Below are positions 27,345 through 36,108 of a stretch of 64,000 nucleotides of DNA, one piece after another. The notes beneath the pieces were generated by a model that was given only the letters and a program-made list of their open reading frames with translations, was not told where the DNA came from and made no database searches. The position numbers and the translations under genes were made by a program. Source of the stretch: Lachnospiraceae bacterium (GTDB lineage: Bacteria > Bacillota > Clostridia > Lachnospirales > Lachnospiraceae); NCBI GenBank assembly GCA_017634455.1, contig JAGBNK010000028.1, positions 28,488 through 92,487 of the forward strand, given 5' to 3'. Each line of letters opens with the position of its first letter. Within the stretch, counting starts at the first letter, position 1.

Positions 27345-28601
27345 CTATACTTCCTGTGGAGCCACCTCTGCAGCTACACCTCTCAGAGCTTCCTTAAAGC
27401 AGTCCAGTGGCAACTCACAAGAACCAGCTCCAGCCTGACCGCCCTTCTTTAATCCTGAACCGCCGTGACTGATTGGCAGAGTATTGAGCGCTACAACTTT
27501 TCTCACATCAATTGCAACCGGTGATCCCTTGAAATCATCCCATGGTACCTGATTGAAACTATGCTCTCCAAGTGATACTGTTCTGGCTCTGTCGGTTCTC
27601 TCTTTGGCATCTTCCAAAGTACCACCTGTCATACGCACATAAGCAGGTGCAGATACAGCTGCCATTCCACCGAGACCATATACCTCAGTCACACAACTGT
27701 CACCAAGATATGGAAGCATATCATCAATGGTATATGTAGGATTCAACAGACTTCCCAAAATAAGTGGTGCTTCAGCTGTATACCATTTGTTACCTGTTGC
27801 AGCAACCTGAATACCAAACTCTACACCATTGCCTCCCATTCCAACCATTACAGTAGAATAAGGAACCTTCTTGGCAGCCGCTGTAACTGCTTCAACAGCA
27901 GCCATAAGTACATGCAGCATAAATCTATCATTTACCGCCAATTCTTTAATAACCTCATCCTTCTTAGGATTTGTAATATCTGGTAAATATTCCATCAACT
28001 GAAGGTCTAAGAACATACTTGAAGCGAATAATCTATTGTGATTCTCATCACCCATTCCAGCTGTTCTTGCAAGTACATTTACCACATCGATACCGCCTGC
28101 AAGCTGTACAGCTTCATTCAATGCCGAGCCATAAGTATCTCTAAAGAACTGCAAATGTGCCTCGATTTCCTCATCATAATATCCCCATCTCAAAACCTTT
28201 GGAGAATTGCCCGGATGAATTGGAGCATAACCCACTCCACCGTATACCTTGTCTTCACAGACAATTACAGGCATGCTGGCAGAAGTAGCCATAGTAGCTG
28301 AACATCCACAGTTATAATTCTGGGCAGAATCAATTACGATTTCACCTGACTCGACCTTCTTCCATGCTTCCTCTTTTGTAGCAGCAAGTCCATCATGCAC
28401 AGCCGCACCACATACTGCATTTCTTACAGGTATAGTAATATCCTCAATTTTAATTGGAGGACCAGCCACCAGAATCTTATTGGCTGTCATTCCAGGTATG
28501 GCATCAATAGCCGGCTCAATTTTCGTCCAGATAGGGCGAGCCTTGGTAAATATTTCTGTCACTTTTTTATTTGCTTCTTCAATTTGTAACTTAATATCCA
28601 T
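27345..28601 (-). CDS. DUF1116 (YlbE-like) protein, partner of FdrA
   Basis: ATG at 28601, six bases after GGAG, gives 418 residues, close to E. coli YlbE; an ATG at 28613 is also in frame. Features recalled for the family: AGPPIKIEDITIPVRNAVCGA near residue 50 (split as AGPPIKIEDI and PVRNAVCGA), MVGMGGNGVEFGIQ near 245, and GLGGMAAVSAPAYVRMTGGT near 325. It is the first gene of the five-gene operon. In E. coli YlbE works with FdrA and YlbF (DUF2877) as oxamic transcarbamylase; no YlbF homologue is seen here. The chemistry is inferred to be a phosphorolytic transfer giving an acyl phosphate. Confidence 0.78.
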   Translation of the reverse strand: MDIKLQIEEANKKVTEIFTKARPIWTKIEPAIDAIPGMTANKILVAGPPIKIEDITIPVRNAVCGAAVHDGLAATKEEAWKKVESGEIVIDSAQNYNCGCSATMATSASMPVIVCEDKVYGGVGYAPIHPGNSPKVLRWGYYDEEIEAHLQFFRDTYGSALNEAVQLAGGIDVVNVLARTAGMGDENHNRLFASSMFLDLQLMEYLPDITNPKKDEVIKELAVNDRFMLHVLMAAVEAVTAAAKKVPYSTVMVGMGGNGVEFGIQVAATGNKWYTAEAPLILGSLLNPTYTIDDMLPYLGDSCVTEVYGLGGMAAVSAPAYVRMTGGTLEDAKERTDRARTVSLGEHSFNQVPWDDFKGSPVAIDVRKVVALNTLPISHGGSGLKKGGQAGAGSCELPLDCFKEALRGVAAEVAPQEV

Positions 28602-28670
28602 ATGCATCTCCATAATCTAATATTTTCATGTTATTATCTGTATATAATTATAGAGACTACAGGTAAAATC

Positions 28671-28702
28671 TATGTGTATTTATTAGCTTTCATGTGTCCA
28701 TT
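28671..28702. promoter_or_regulatory. Paired TATGTGT-type boxes upstream of the DUF1116 operon
   Basis: TATGTGTATT (28671-28680) and CATGTGTCCATT (28691-28702) start exactly 20 bases apart, about 60-90 bases upstream of the operon's first codon. Similar boxes lie before the GHL6/dehydrogenase divergent pair and the GH2 gene. This is a candidate shared operator; binding is inferred. Confidence 0.3.
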
Positions 28703-28757
28703 TCGTTTTTTATTTATCACAGGAGCAATTACCAACACAAAAAAGCCATTATAATCA

Positions 28758-28947
28758 CAAAATCTTCCAAAGCTTTATCTTAAATTGAATAGAGATACAA
28801 ATTTCGTAGTAAGAAGGGACTACACAGACACCTATGAAATAGGCAAAAAATATGTGACCATCAGTCCCAACCGCGTTATTTGGGGAACTGACTGGCCACA
28901 TCCTGTATGCTATATTAACAACAAATACTATTTAGATTCTAATAATA
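28758..28947 (+). pseudogene. Remnant of an amidohydrolase-2 family gene (C-terminal end)
   Basis: On the strand opposite to its neighbours, a short frame contains PNRVIWGTDWPHP (28866-28904). This is the hallmark of the amidohydrolase-2 group (2-pyrone-4,6-dicarboxylate lactonase, D-galactarolactone isomerase and relatives), where it lies near the C terminus. There is no start and no upstream portion: a stop lies in frame just before 28758, and the fragment runs into the 3' end of the glycerate kinase gene. It accounts for most of this 346-base gap and suggests the cluster once carried a lactonase-like gene. Confidence 0.6.
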
Positions 28948-30189
28948 TTATGAAATCAATGCCACACAGAAATCATTTACATTGGTTCCTGTGGGGCCTG
29001 TAATAACCAGACCGTCAATGGCTTTCAACCCATTGTAACAATCGTTATTATCCATAATTTCATCATAATCCAACCCTGCCTTCTGCAGACTTTCATAGGA
29101 ATCTCCATCTACATAACCACCAGCAGCATCCGTCGGACCATCTGTTCCATCGGATCCTACTGAAAAGATCGCAACATCCTTTTGACCGGCAATTGCTTTC
29201 ATTGTAGAAAATGCTAATTGCTGATTACGACCGCCAAGACCATTACCCTTGATATGAACAACCGTTTCTCCTCCAGCGATAAAAGCCAGTTTCTTCCAAC
29301 TGTCCAAATTTTCCTTCACTTTACTCACAAGCATTTGTCCTGCAACATCCGCCTCACATGTCAGATCCATATTAAGCATTACAGGTTCATAGCCCATCTT
29401 CTCAGACTCTATTGCCGCTGCTTTGCATAATTCTCGCACGCTACCAATTATCTGAGTGTTTACATTTTCCAACTCCTTAGGAGTTTCCTCCGCCAACAAT
29501 TCTAGAGTAGAATCAGACATTTCCAGATTGTACTTCTTGGCTATAAACAAAGCATCCTGGGATGTAGAAGTATCAGGATAAGCCGGACCGGATGCTATCA
29601 TATCTAGAGGGTCTCCAACAATATCTGACAAGACAATTGCCTCAACACGAGCCGGTGCACATATAAGAGCAAATCTTCCGCCTTTTACAGCAGACAATCT
29701 CTTTCTTACAGTATTCATTTCCACAATATCAGCGCCTGATTTCAACAACTGATTCGTGATTTCAGCAAGCTCATCTCCATCAATAAGTGGTTTTTCAAAA
29801 AGCGCACTTCCTCCTCCTGAAATCAGAAAAAGAACCGTATCATCCTCTGTTAAATCACTTACCATATCTATGGCTGCCTGAGTTCCCATAAATCCATTTG
29901 CATCAGGAACCGGGTGTCCACCCTCAAAGCATTTGATATCTTTGAGTTCGCCTTGCACATGATCATATTTTGTAACCACAACTCCGGCAGTGTATTCTAC
30001 ATTCTTTTCATCCAATCTATCAACGGCTGCTTTTGCCATTTGCCATCCAGCTTTTCCAATAGAAACAATATAGACGCGCCCTGTAAATTCTATATTTTCC
30101 AGCGCACGCCTAACTGCTTCATCTGGACATACAGCTTTAATTGCACCGTCAATTATTCTATTGGCATCTTCTCTCAATTGCTTATTCAT
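28948..30189 (-). CDS. Glycerate 2-kinase (GckA/TtuD, MOFRL type)
   Basis: A 413-residue protein of the MOFRL glycerate kinase family. N-terminal IVSIGKAGWQMAKAA, FEGGHPVPD and LFLISGGGSALFEKP are family hallmarks; the C-terminal MOFRL domain has VGSDGTDGPTDAAGGYVD and ends with TGPTGTNVNDFCVALI. It phosphorylates D-glycerate to 2-phosphoglycerate with ATP, feeding lower glycolysis. It follows the tartronate-semialdehyde-reductase-like gene by 32 bases, so together they would convert tartronate semialdehyde via glycerate to 2-phosphoglycerate. Confidence 0.88.
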   Translation of the reverse strand: MNKQLREDANRIIDGAIKAVCPDEAVRRALENIEFTGRVYIVSIGKAGWQMAKAAVDRLDEKNVEYTAGVVVTKYDHVQGELKDIKCFEGGHPVPDANGFMGTQAAIDMVSDLTEDDTVLFLISGGGSALFEKPLIDGDELAEITNQLLKSGADIVEMNTVRKRLSAVKGGRFALICAPARVEAIVLSDIVGDPLDMIASGPAYPDTSTSQDALFIAKKYNLEMSDSTLELLAEETPKELENVNTQIIGSVRELCKAAAIESEKMGYEPVMLNMDLTCEADVAGQMLVSKVKENLDSWKKLAFIAGGETVVHIKGNGLGGRNQQLAFSTMKAIAGQKDVAIFSVGSDGTDGPTDAAGGYVDGDSYESLQKAGLDYDEIMDNNDCYNGLKAIDGLVITGPTGTNVNDFCVALIS

Positions 30190-30221
30190 ATACTGCTGTC
30201 CCTTTATTATTATATTTTTAA

Positions 30222-31106
30222 TTATCTACCAATCTTGATATCTGTCAAATACTCATAGTACTGAGCAATTGCACTGTGGTCTTTCTGACCGCCCTCATGA
30301 TTATGCATCCACTGCATAATTTCCTGTACCTCTGCTGTCATTGGAACAGGCGCTCCAACAGAATGAGCACAATCCAATGCATTATTCAGGTCCTTGATAT
30401 GCAAGTCGATTTTGAAACCTGGCTTATCATTTCCTTCAATCATCATAGGAGCCTTGGCATCCATAACTGTAGATCCTGCCAATCCTCCACGAATTGCCTG
30501 GAATACTAACTCAGGATCAACGCCAGCCTTCTGAGCAAGTGTCAATGCTTCAGAGAGAGCCTGAATATTACATGCTACAATAATCTGATTTGCAAGCTTT
30601 GTTGTATTGCCTGCACCAACATCACCACATCTTACAACTGATGCTCCCATAGTCTCCAACAATGGCTTATATTCCTCAACAAGTTCTGGCTTACCACCAA
30701 CCATAAAGCTAAGTGTTCCATCAATTGCCTTTGGCTCTCCACCAGATACAGGTGCATCAATCATCTCAACACCCTTTGCAGCAAGAGCATCAGCAACTTC
30801 CTTACTTGCAACAGGATTAATAGAGCTCATATCAATGAATACTGATCCGGCTTTCATGTATGAAGCAACACCATTTTCACCAAGCATTACTTCCTTCACC
30901 TGTGGTGAATTTGGAAGCATTGTCATAACTACATCACACTGCTCACCAATTTCCTGATATGTAGCTGACTTTGCGCCACATTCAGCCAACTCATCTAATA
31001 CATCCTGATGTCTGCCATTTACAAGCACATCAGTGTATCCACCTTTTATAATATTTTTAACCATAGGCTTACCCATGATTCCTAATCCGATAAATCCAAT
31101 TTTCAT
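30222..31106 (-). CDS. garR: 2-hydroxy-3-oxopropionate (tartronate semialdehyde) reductase-like dehydrogenase
   Basis: A 294-residue member of the beta-hydroxyacid dehydrogenase family. The NAD(P) motif is GFIGLGIMGKPMVKNI; the substrate motif is DAPVSGGEPKAIDGTL; the catalytic Lys lies in GAGNTTKLANQI; KDLNNALD closes the active site. Length and motifs fit GarR/GlxR, reducing tartronate semialdehyde to D-glycerate. The adjacent glycerate kinase supports this. No glyoxylate carboligase or ketodeoxyglucarate aldolase is in the window, so the origin of its substrate is open and another 3-oxoacid is possible. Confidence 0.82.
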   Translation of the reverse strand: MKIGFIGLGIMGKPMVKNIIKGGYTDVLVNGRHQDVLDELAECGAKSATYQEIGEQCDVVMTMLPNSPQVKEVMLGENGVASYMKAGSVFIDMSSINPVASKEVADALAAKGVEMIDAPVSGGEPKAIDGTLSFMVGGKPELVEEYKPLLETMGASVVRCGDVGAGNTTKLANQIIVACNIQALSEALTLAQKAGVDPELVFQAIRGGLAGSTVMDAKAPMMIEGNDKPGFKIDLHIKDLNNALDCAHSVGAPVPMTAEVQEIMQWMHNHEGGQKDHSAIAQYYEYLTDIKIGR

Positions 31107-31136
31107 GATTTATGCCTCCTATTATTTATTATCTCA

Positions 31137-31183
31137 AAAAAGCAGAATTGCTTCTCGTAATTCAATCAGCAATCCCGCTTTTT
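31137..31183 (-). terminator. Terminator after the second GPH gene
   Basis: A 16-bp stem (31137-31152 with 31168-31183) pairs completely only in the minus-strand RNA, where two positions are G-U wobbles. It ends in a T run. It separates the glycosidase-GPH unit from the GarR-glycerate kinase unit, which then needs its own promoter or read-through. Confidence 0.75.
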
Positions 31184-31193
31184 GAACCCTTAA

Positions 31194-32729
31194 TTATTTG
31201 GCACCGCCACTCTTGGCAGCCTTCTTAACATCAGCAATTTCCTGCTGAATCTCACCCATTCTTTCATAATCCAACTCGTAGAATCTCATAGCAATAATAT
31301 TAGCTATCCATCCAATAATTGGAAGACCATATGTCAGAATTGCAACAACCCAGAAAATAGACCAGGTTGCAGGATCACCCATCTGTGGCATCTTGTCCTT
31401 ATATCCAATAGCTGCAACTGCAACAGCAGCGATTGTTGCACCAAAGGATGCAATGATTTTCTCAGTAAGAGAATAAACTGCACCAACAGTTCCTGGCATA
31501 TACTTGCCTGAACGAGAAAGCTCGTAGTCAATAACATCTGCTCTCATCATGCCCTCTGCAACATTTAAGATCATACTAGCAGCACTTACACCAAGCATAA
31601 ATGCTACATAAAGCATCATAATTGCTCCGCCCTTTCCAATCTCAGCCATTCTGTCTGGTCCAAGAATAAGAAGGAAAATAAAAATACCTGCATTAATAAA
31701 GATATTTAAGTAAGACATTGTTCTGGTTGCAACTTTTACACCTTTCTTGGCAATATACATGCCACCAACAAAAGTAAATACAAAACCAATAATAGTTCCT
31801 ACATTATTAATCATTGTTGATGTCTTGTAATTTGCAATCAGAATACCATTTAACAGTGTCAATATAACTGTCTGTGTAGCAGCATTAGATGCAATCTTAT
31901 CTGTGATACCTGTTACCAGATAACAACGCATTGGAATATTTTCACGGAAAATATTTACAATCTCCTTGATACCAACTTTGGTCTGTTTGCCACCGAGGGC
32001 TACCATCTGACCAAGAATTTCTGGTGTATCAATTCTTCTAAGACCAATGCATGAAAGCAATACAAAGAAAAATGCCACTATAACAAATACGAAACATGCT
32101 TCACTCAAACTAGCTACATTGTACTCATTATTGTATTTTGGCAAAATTGTAAATGCCAAAATTGTATTCATAAGCATTGGACCCACACGCTGATATATTG
32201 TAGTGATAAATGTAACGAATGGTCTCTGCTTAGGATCATTGGTCAATGCTGATGAAATAGTTGACGCACCACCAATTGACATAATTGTATATCCCACAAC
32301 GAAGAAAGCGTATACTAGGATAAACATTGCAATGCCCGCTGCACCACCTTTGAGATTATTGTTCTCAACAAAATGTGGCAACACATTAAACATCATGATA
32401 GATGAAAGGGAACACAGGGCCCAACCAATCAATAGGAACATCCTGATTTTACCTACTCGCTTAAACACTGGCAATCGATCATAAATCATAGCCACAACCG
32501 GATCTGTAATTCCATCAAAAATTGTCTTTCCCTGAATGATAATACCGGTAACTGCCACAGCAATACCAAAGCCTTCATTCATAGCATAAGATGCATACAT
32601 ATTTAAAATGTAAAATACCATCTTAGCTCCTGATGTTCCACCTGAGAATATCATCTCCCAGAGTTTTGCAGTTCTGTACTTTGGATCATTGCTTCCAAAA
32701 GCACCTGCGAAGATTTTCTTTAAATTCAT
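31194..32729 (-). CDS. GPH-family glycoside/cation symporter (MFS)
   Basis: A 511-residue transporter with about twelve membrane helices. The family signature appears as TIFDGITDPVVAMIYDRLPVF near residue 70, and the basic N-terminal loop KVGKIRMFLL is in register (here RVGKIRMFLL). It would take up the glycoside or sugar acid handled by this cluster. It lies 16 bases downstream of the putative glycosidase gene and is cotranscribed with it. It is only distantly similar to the symporter at 17707-19167, so a different substrate is expected. Confidence 0.87.
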   Translation of the reverse strand: MNLKKIFAGAFGSNDPKYRTAKLWEMIFSGGTSGAKMVFYILNMYASYAMNEGFGIAVAVTGIIIQGKTIFDGITDPVVAMIYDRLPVFKRVGKIRMFLLIGWALCSLSSIMMFNVLPHFVENNNLKGGAAGIAMFILVYAFFVVGYTIMSIGGASTISSALTNDPKQRPFVTFITTIYQRVGPMLMNTILAFTILPKYNNEYNVASLSEACFVFVIVAFFFVLLSCIGLRRIDTPEILGQMVALGGKQTKVGIKEIVNIFRENIPMRCYLVTGITDKIASNAATQTVILTLLNGILIANYKTSTMINNVGTIIGFVFTFVGGMYIAKKGVKVATRTMSYLNIFINAGIFIFLLILGPDRMAEIGKGGAIMMLYVAFMLGVSAASMILNVAEGMMRADVIDYELSRSGKYMPGTVGAVYSLTEKIIASFGATIAAVAVAAIGYKDKMPQMGDPATWSIFWVVAILTYGLPIIGWIANIIAMRFYELDYERMGEIQQEIADVKKAAKSGGAK

Positions 32730-32745
32730 TTCTTACCTCCCATAC

Positions 32746-34737
32746 TCAATGAATTATTATCGCTTCATAATTATTTAAGCGATCTAAAATGATTTTGTTT
32801 CCCTCAACGGTTACTGCTCCCCCATTCAATGTATTAACGCTAGCACCGTGAGGAACATCTATCCTAATCTCCAGATTCTCCAGAGAAATAGGCTCAAAGA
32901 ACTGGTTATTACCACTTGCTCCTGATATATTAATCAGTTGCACCATCTTCACATCCTCTTCCCCATCATTTTTGCCTGTAACAGCAATCTCACACATTGG
33001 TGTAACAAGAGGTGCAATGCTTTCAAGGCCTGCTACCTCAGTTATTACATCCTCTAAGAATTTATATGAATTCTCATGACCATACTGATAATAATAAGTT
33101 CCAATATTAAATGGCACATATATGCCCTGTCCGCTGCCATAATCAAATGCAGTCACTGCAGGAATATCTGTTGTATCCCTCGAATAACATATTTCCGGTG
33201 GTCCAAATGGTTGTTCCGGTACAAGTTCCATGAACTTTCTAGCCTCATCCTTTACCCTGACATCAACCATCTTGTCCCAAGGCACAATATTGTTGATTCC
33301 TCTTGCGGCACAGTTCTTAAATACTTCGCAATCACCTGTTTTGAATTTGAAAACAGACGACTTCATCTTTCGCTTGCCTTGTACAGATTCAATTCCTAGA
33401 GATTGGAATGCATTATTTTCTCTAGACATTCTGCGCTCATTAGCAAATCCACTTTCACCTGTAGCCACAAGTTTTCCGCCAGCTTTTACATATTCATCTA
33501 TCATAGCAGCCTGGTCATCACTCACTGTAGATACATCTGCCAGCACAATTCCTTTATAACGCTTCAAGAGATCTGAAGTTATCTCTTCGATTTTCATTTC
33601 ATCAAAAGGAACATGCATCTGTGATAGAGCCTGAACCAATCCATCAACTTCAGGATCATTTCTTCCCATCAACTTCTTCTCAACCAGCAACACCTCAGCT
33701 CGCGATTTCATGCCCTTATAGATATCTTCATGTTTTGCGAAGAAATCAAAGGCTTTCTTGGAAGCAACCAATCCTGACTTGTCCCGATGTTTGCTCAATG
33801 TTCCCAGTATATACATGCTGGTGCTATTACTGTATGCCAGATTCTGCCATTGACGAATTTCAAGAAGAGACGACGAAACACAACTGTGTCTATACTGAAA
33901 ACCCATATAAACTGCAGATGCATCGTCTACAATCTTGGTTCTGTCAGGTCCTGCTATACGTCTGCTATTTGCAGAAGCATCATATACCCAAGGATGATGA
34001 TCTACATCCTGATTACATTCTGTTCTGAAATAATCGAAACCGTTTATTGCTATGTTTTCATTAATAGCCTTGACTCTCTTATACATTTTCTGCTTCTGCA
34101 TCATACTGCATTTTCCAATAAATGCCATATATTTTCCAAAAGCAGGGTCTCTAGGATTTACCTGATCCGGTATATCCAAGTCAAACTGTTCCTTGAACTT
34201 TTTTTTACAAATGTCACAGTGACATGGTTCATGAATTTTCAACTCGTAATCAACAACAAATGTCGAACTCATGTTGCAATATAATCCATCAAAATCATAT
34301 TCTTTAAACAGTTCTTCTAATATTTCATATACATATTCCTGCTGATAATCTCCATTGATACAAGTTTGAACAAAACCGTTGTACTCTAACTCATTACCAT
34401 CAGCCTGTCTGTATGCCCAATCAGGATGCTGTTCAAATAGATTCTTACCCATTTTAGAAAAGTCACATCTGGCAATCACTTTGATTCCTGCCTTATGACA
34501 CTCCCTCAGAATTCTGTCCAAATCATCACCGTGTAGGTATGCTGATTTATTTTGAAATGGTAATTTGGTTTCATAGCTTGCAATAATTCCTGCTGCATTA
34601 AAAGTTACTAATGTAGCATTGAAATCTTTTAATTCCTGGACAAACTTTACTGCATCGATATCTTCCATATCTACTTCACGCAGATTCGTCTGAACCATTC
34701 TCCATGGATAATCTATCCACCATTTTTCAGTGCTCAT
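32746..34737 (-). CDS. Putative glycosidase (GHL6-like barrel + beta-galactosidase trimerisation-like domain)
   Basis: ATG at 34737 follows AGGAGGAGGT and gives 663 residues; an in-frame start 42 bases upstream would include the ribosome site, so it is rejected. The N-terminal 330 residues look like a TIM barrel of the hypothetical-glycosidase-6 type: KVIARCDFSKMGKNLFEQHPDWA, here in parts (KVIARCDFSK; EQHPDWAYRQADGNE), FDGLYCNMSS, and a CHCDIC motif (CxCxxC) that could bind a metal. Residues about 345-560 resemble the class-I-glutamine-amidotransferase-like trimerisation domain of GH42 enzymes. No signal peptide. Activity is not established for this family by what I can see. Confidence 0.65.
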   Translation of the reverse strand: MSTEKWWIDYPWRMVQTNLREVDMEDIDAVKFVQELKDFNATLVTFNAAGIIASYETKLPFQNKSAYLHGDDLDRILRECHKAGIKVIARCDFSKMGKNLFEQHPDWAYRQADGNELEYNGFVQTCINGDYQQEYVYEILEELFKEYDFDGLYCNMSSTFVVDYELKIHEPCHCDICKKKFKEQFDLDIPDQVNPRDPAFGKYMAFIGKCSMMQKQKMYKRVKAINENIAINGFDYFRTECNQDVDHHPWVYDASANSRRIAGPDRTKIVDDASAVYMGFQYRHSCVSSSLLEIRQWQNLAYSNSTSMYILGTLSKHRDKSGLVASKKAFDFFAKHEDIYKGMKSRAEVLLVEKKLMGRNDPEVDGLVQALSQMHVPFDEMKIEEITSDLLKRYKGIVLADVSTVSDDQAAMIDEYVKAGGKLVATGESGFANERRMSRENNAFQSLGIESVQGKRKMKSSVFKFKTGDCEVFKNCAARGINNIVPWDKMVDVRVKDEARKFMELVPEQPFGPPEICYSRDTTDIPAVTAFDYGSGQGIYVPFNIGTYYYQYGHENSYKFLEDVITEVAGLESIAPLVTPMCEIAVTGKNDGEEDVKMVQLINISGASGNNQFFEPISLENLEIRIDVPHGASVNTLNGGAVTVEGNKIILDRLNNYEAIIIH

Positions 34738-34822
34738 CCAACCTCCTCCTACATTCTTTTGGCTTTTTGTTGACATCATTATAATTAGCCACTACTATAA
34801 TGATTAAGGATATATTAGTGTT

Positions 34823-34834
34823 TATGTGTCTATT
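34823..34834. promoter_or_regulatory. TATGTGTCTATT box between glycosidase and dehydrogenase genes
   Basis: TATGTGTCTATT matches the boxes upstream of the DUF1116 operon and the GH2 gene, and lies in the 231-base divergent region that must hold the promoters of both neighbours. Only one clear copy is seen here. Function is inferred. Confidence 0.25.
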
Positions 34835-34968
34835 ATTGATATAACACGCCTCACTAACTATTTTGAACACATTTTAACAATTTCATACAAGCAACCAGCT
34901 CTTATATGATGTTATTGTATTCACAACAAAGAATGTCTAATTTTGACACAAAAGGAAGGAATACTATT

Positions 34969-36087
34969 ATGAGTACAATTAACAAGGTAGTATCCACTGT
35001 ATGGTGGAACAAGGAAAACTATCATAAATTGAGAAACTTATTTGCAGATTCAGAATTTGTATATGTCCCTTTTTATGATAAGGAAACTCTCAAAAAGGAA
35101 GTTGCTGATGCTGATGTAGCAATCATTATCGGTGACGTTGATAATTGTCTATTGGGGGACAATACTTTGAAATGGGTACAATGCGATCATGCCGGATTAA
35201 ATGGCTCTGCCCGCCCGGAAGTTTTCGCCAAAGGTTTCGATGTAGCTGGTGCCGCAGGAAGAAGCGCACCTGTATTAGCAGAGCATTGCATATATTTCAT
35301 GTTGGAGCTGTGCTACCACACCAAAGAATTACTAGCTGCTCAGGAAGCCGGCCACTGGGGTGTAGAAGGTTCTCAGAAATGGCGTGGATTATATGGCCGC
35401 AAGGTAGGTATTGTAGGAATGGGAAATAATGGTCGAATGCTTGCAGAAAGACTTCATGCATTAGGTATGGACATATATGCCTATGACTATTTTCCAATCA
35501 AAGGCTTCGATTACTGCCATAAATATTCTCACCAGGAAGGTCACAGTATTGATCCATTATTAGCAGAATGTGATTTTATAGTTCTCACTCTCGCACTTAC
35601 AGATGAGACTTATCACATGTTTAATTCAGACACATTTGACAAAATGCGTGACGGTTCTTACCTGATTAATATGGCTCGCGGTGGAATAGTTGATACTCAG
35701 GCCATGATGGATGCTCTCAATAGCGGCAAGCTTGCAGGAGCCGGCCTTGATGTTATAGAAGAAGATCCACTTCCAGCAGACCATCCTCTATGGCATATGG
35801 AAAATGTATATATCACTCCACACTGCACACCACAGGTTCCTAACCGAGACGGAAGAACCTTGGAAATTATTGCAGAGAATAAGCGCAGATTTGAAGCAGG
35901 TGAGCCACTTTTAAATCTACTAAAGCCTGCTGATGCTACTGCAAATACAGGATCAGCTGCAGCAGGAGGTTGGGCAAAGCTCATGAACAGCGATATGCCA
36001 AAGGAAGAAATCGAGAAACTTCCTCTTGATAAATTTCTCGGAGAGAGAGGCTGGCGCGATCCATCAGAATGGAATTATCTTGATTAA
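34969..36087 (+). CDS. D-isomer-specific 2-hydroxyacid dehydrogenase
   Basis: ATG at 34969, after AAGGAAGG, gives 372 residues. The NAD domain has GRKVGIVGMGNNGRMLAERL; the catalytic Arg is in NMARGGIVDT, the Glu in DVIEEDPLP, and the His in YITPHCTPQ, all characteristic of the D-2-hydroxyacid dehydrogenase family. A C-terminal extension of about 50 residues (KLMNSDMPKEEIEKLPLDKF and WRDPSEWNY) is unusual. It is divergent from the glycosidase-GPH operon and cotranscribed with the AraC gene that follows by 21 bases. It probably oxidises or reduces a sugar-acid intermediate; the substrate is unknown. Confidence 0.83.
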   Translation: MSTINKVVSTVWWNKENYHKLRNLFADSEFVYVPFYDKETLKKEVADADVAIIIGDVDNCLLGDNTLKWVQCDHAGLNGSARPEVFAKGFDVAGAAGRSAPVLAEHCIYFMLELCYHTKELLAAQEAGHWGVEGSQKWRGLYGRKVGIVGMGNNGRMLAERLHALGMDIYAYDYFPIKGFDYCHKYSHQEGHSIDPLLAECDFIVLTLALTDETYHMFNSDTFDKMRDGSYLINMARGGIVDTQAMMDALNSGKLAGAGLDVIEEDPLPADHPLWHMENVYITPHCTPQVPNRDGRTLEIIAENKRRFEAGEPLLNLLKPADATANTGSAAAGGWAKLMNSDMPKEEIEKLPLDKFLGERGWRDPSEWNYLD

Positions 36088-36108
36088 TAAAAGAAACAGG
36101 TGGTAAAT

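Noticed and set aside
28785..29003. A real 72-codon plus-strand gene starting at 28785
   Set aside because: It has no ribosome site and starts at TTG. Only its first part resembles amidohydrolase; the rest is antisense to the glycerate kinase end, so it was called a remnant up to 28947.
23382..31106. Reading the FdrA/GarR/glycerate kinase region as a plain allantoin-fermentation cluster
   Set aside because: There is no allantoinase, allantoate or ureidoglycolate gene, no glyoxylate carboligase, no DUF2877 protein and no carbamate kinase; the kinase is of the acetate family.
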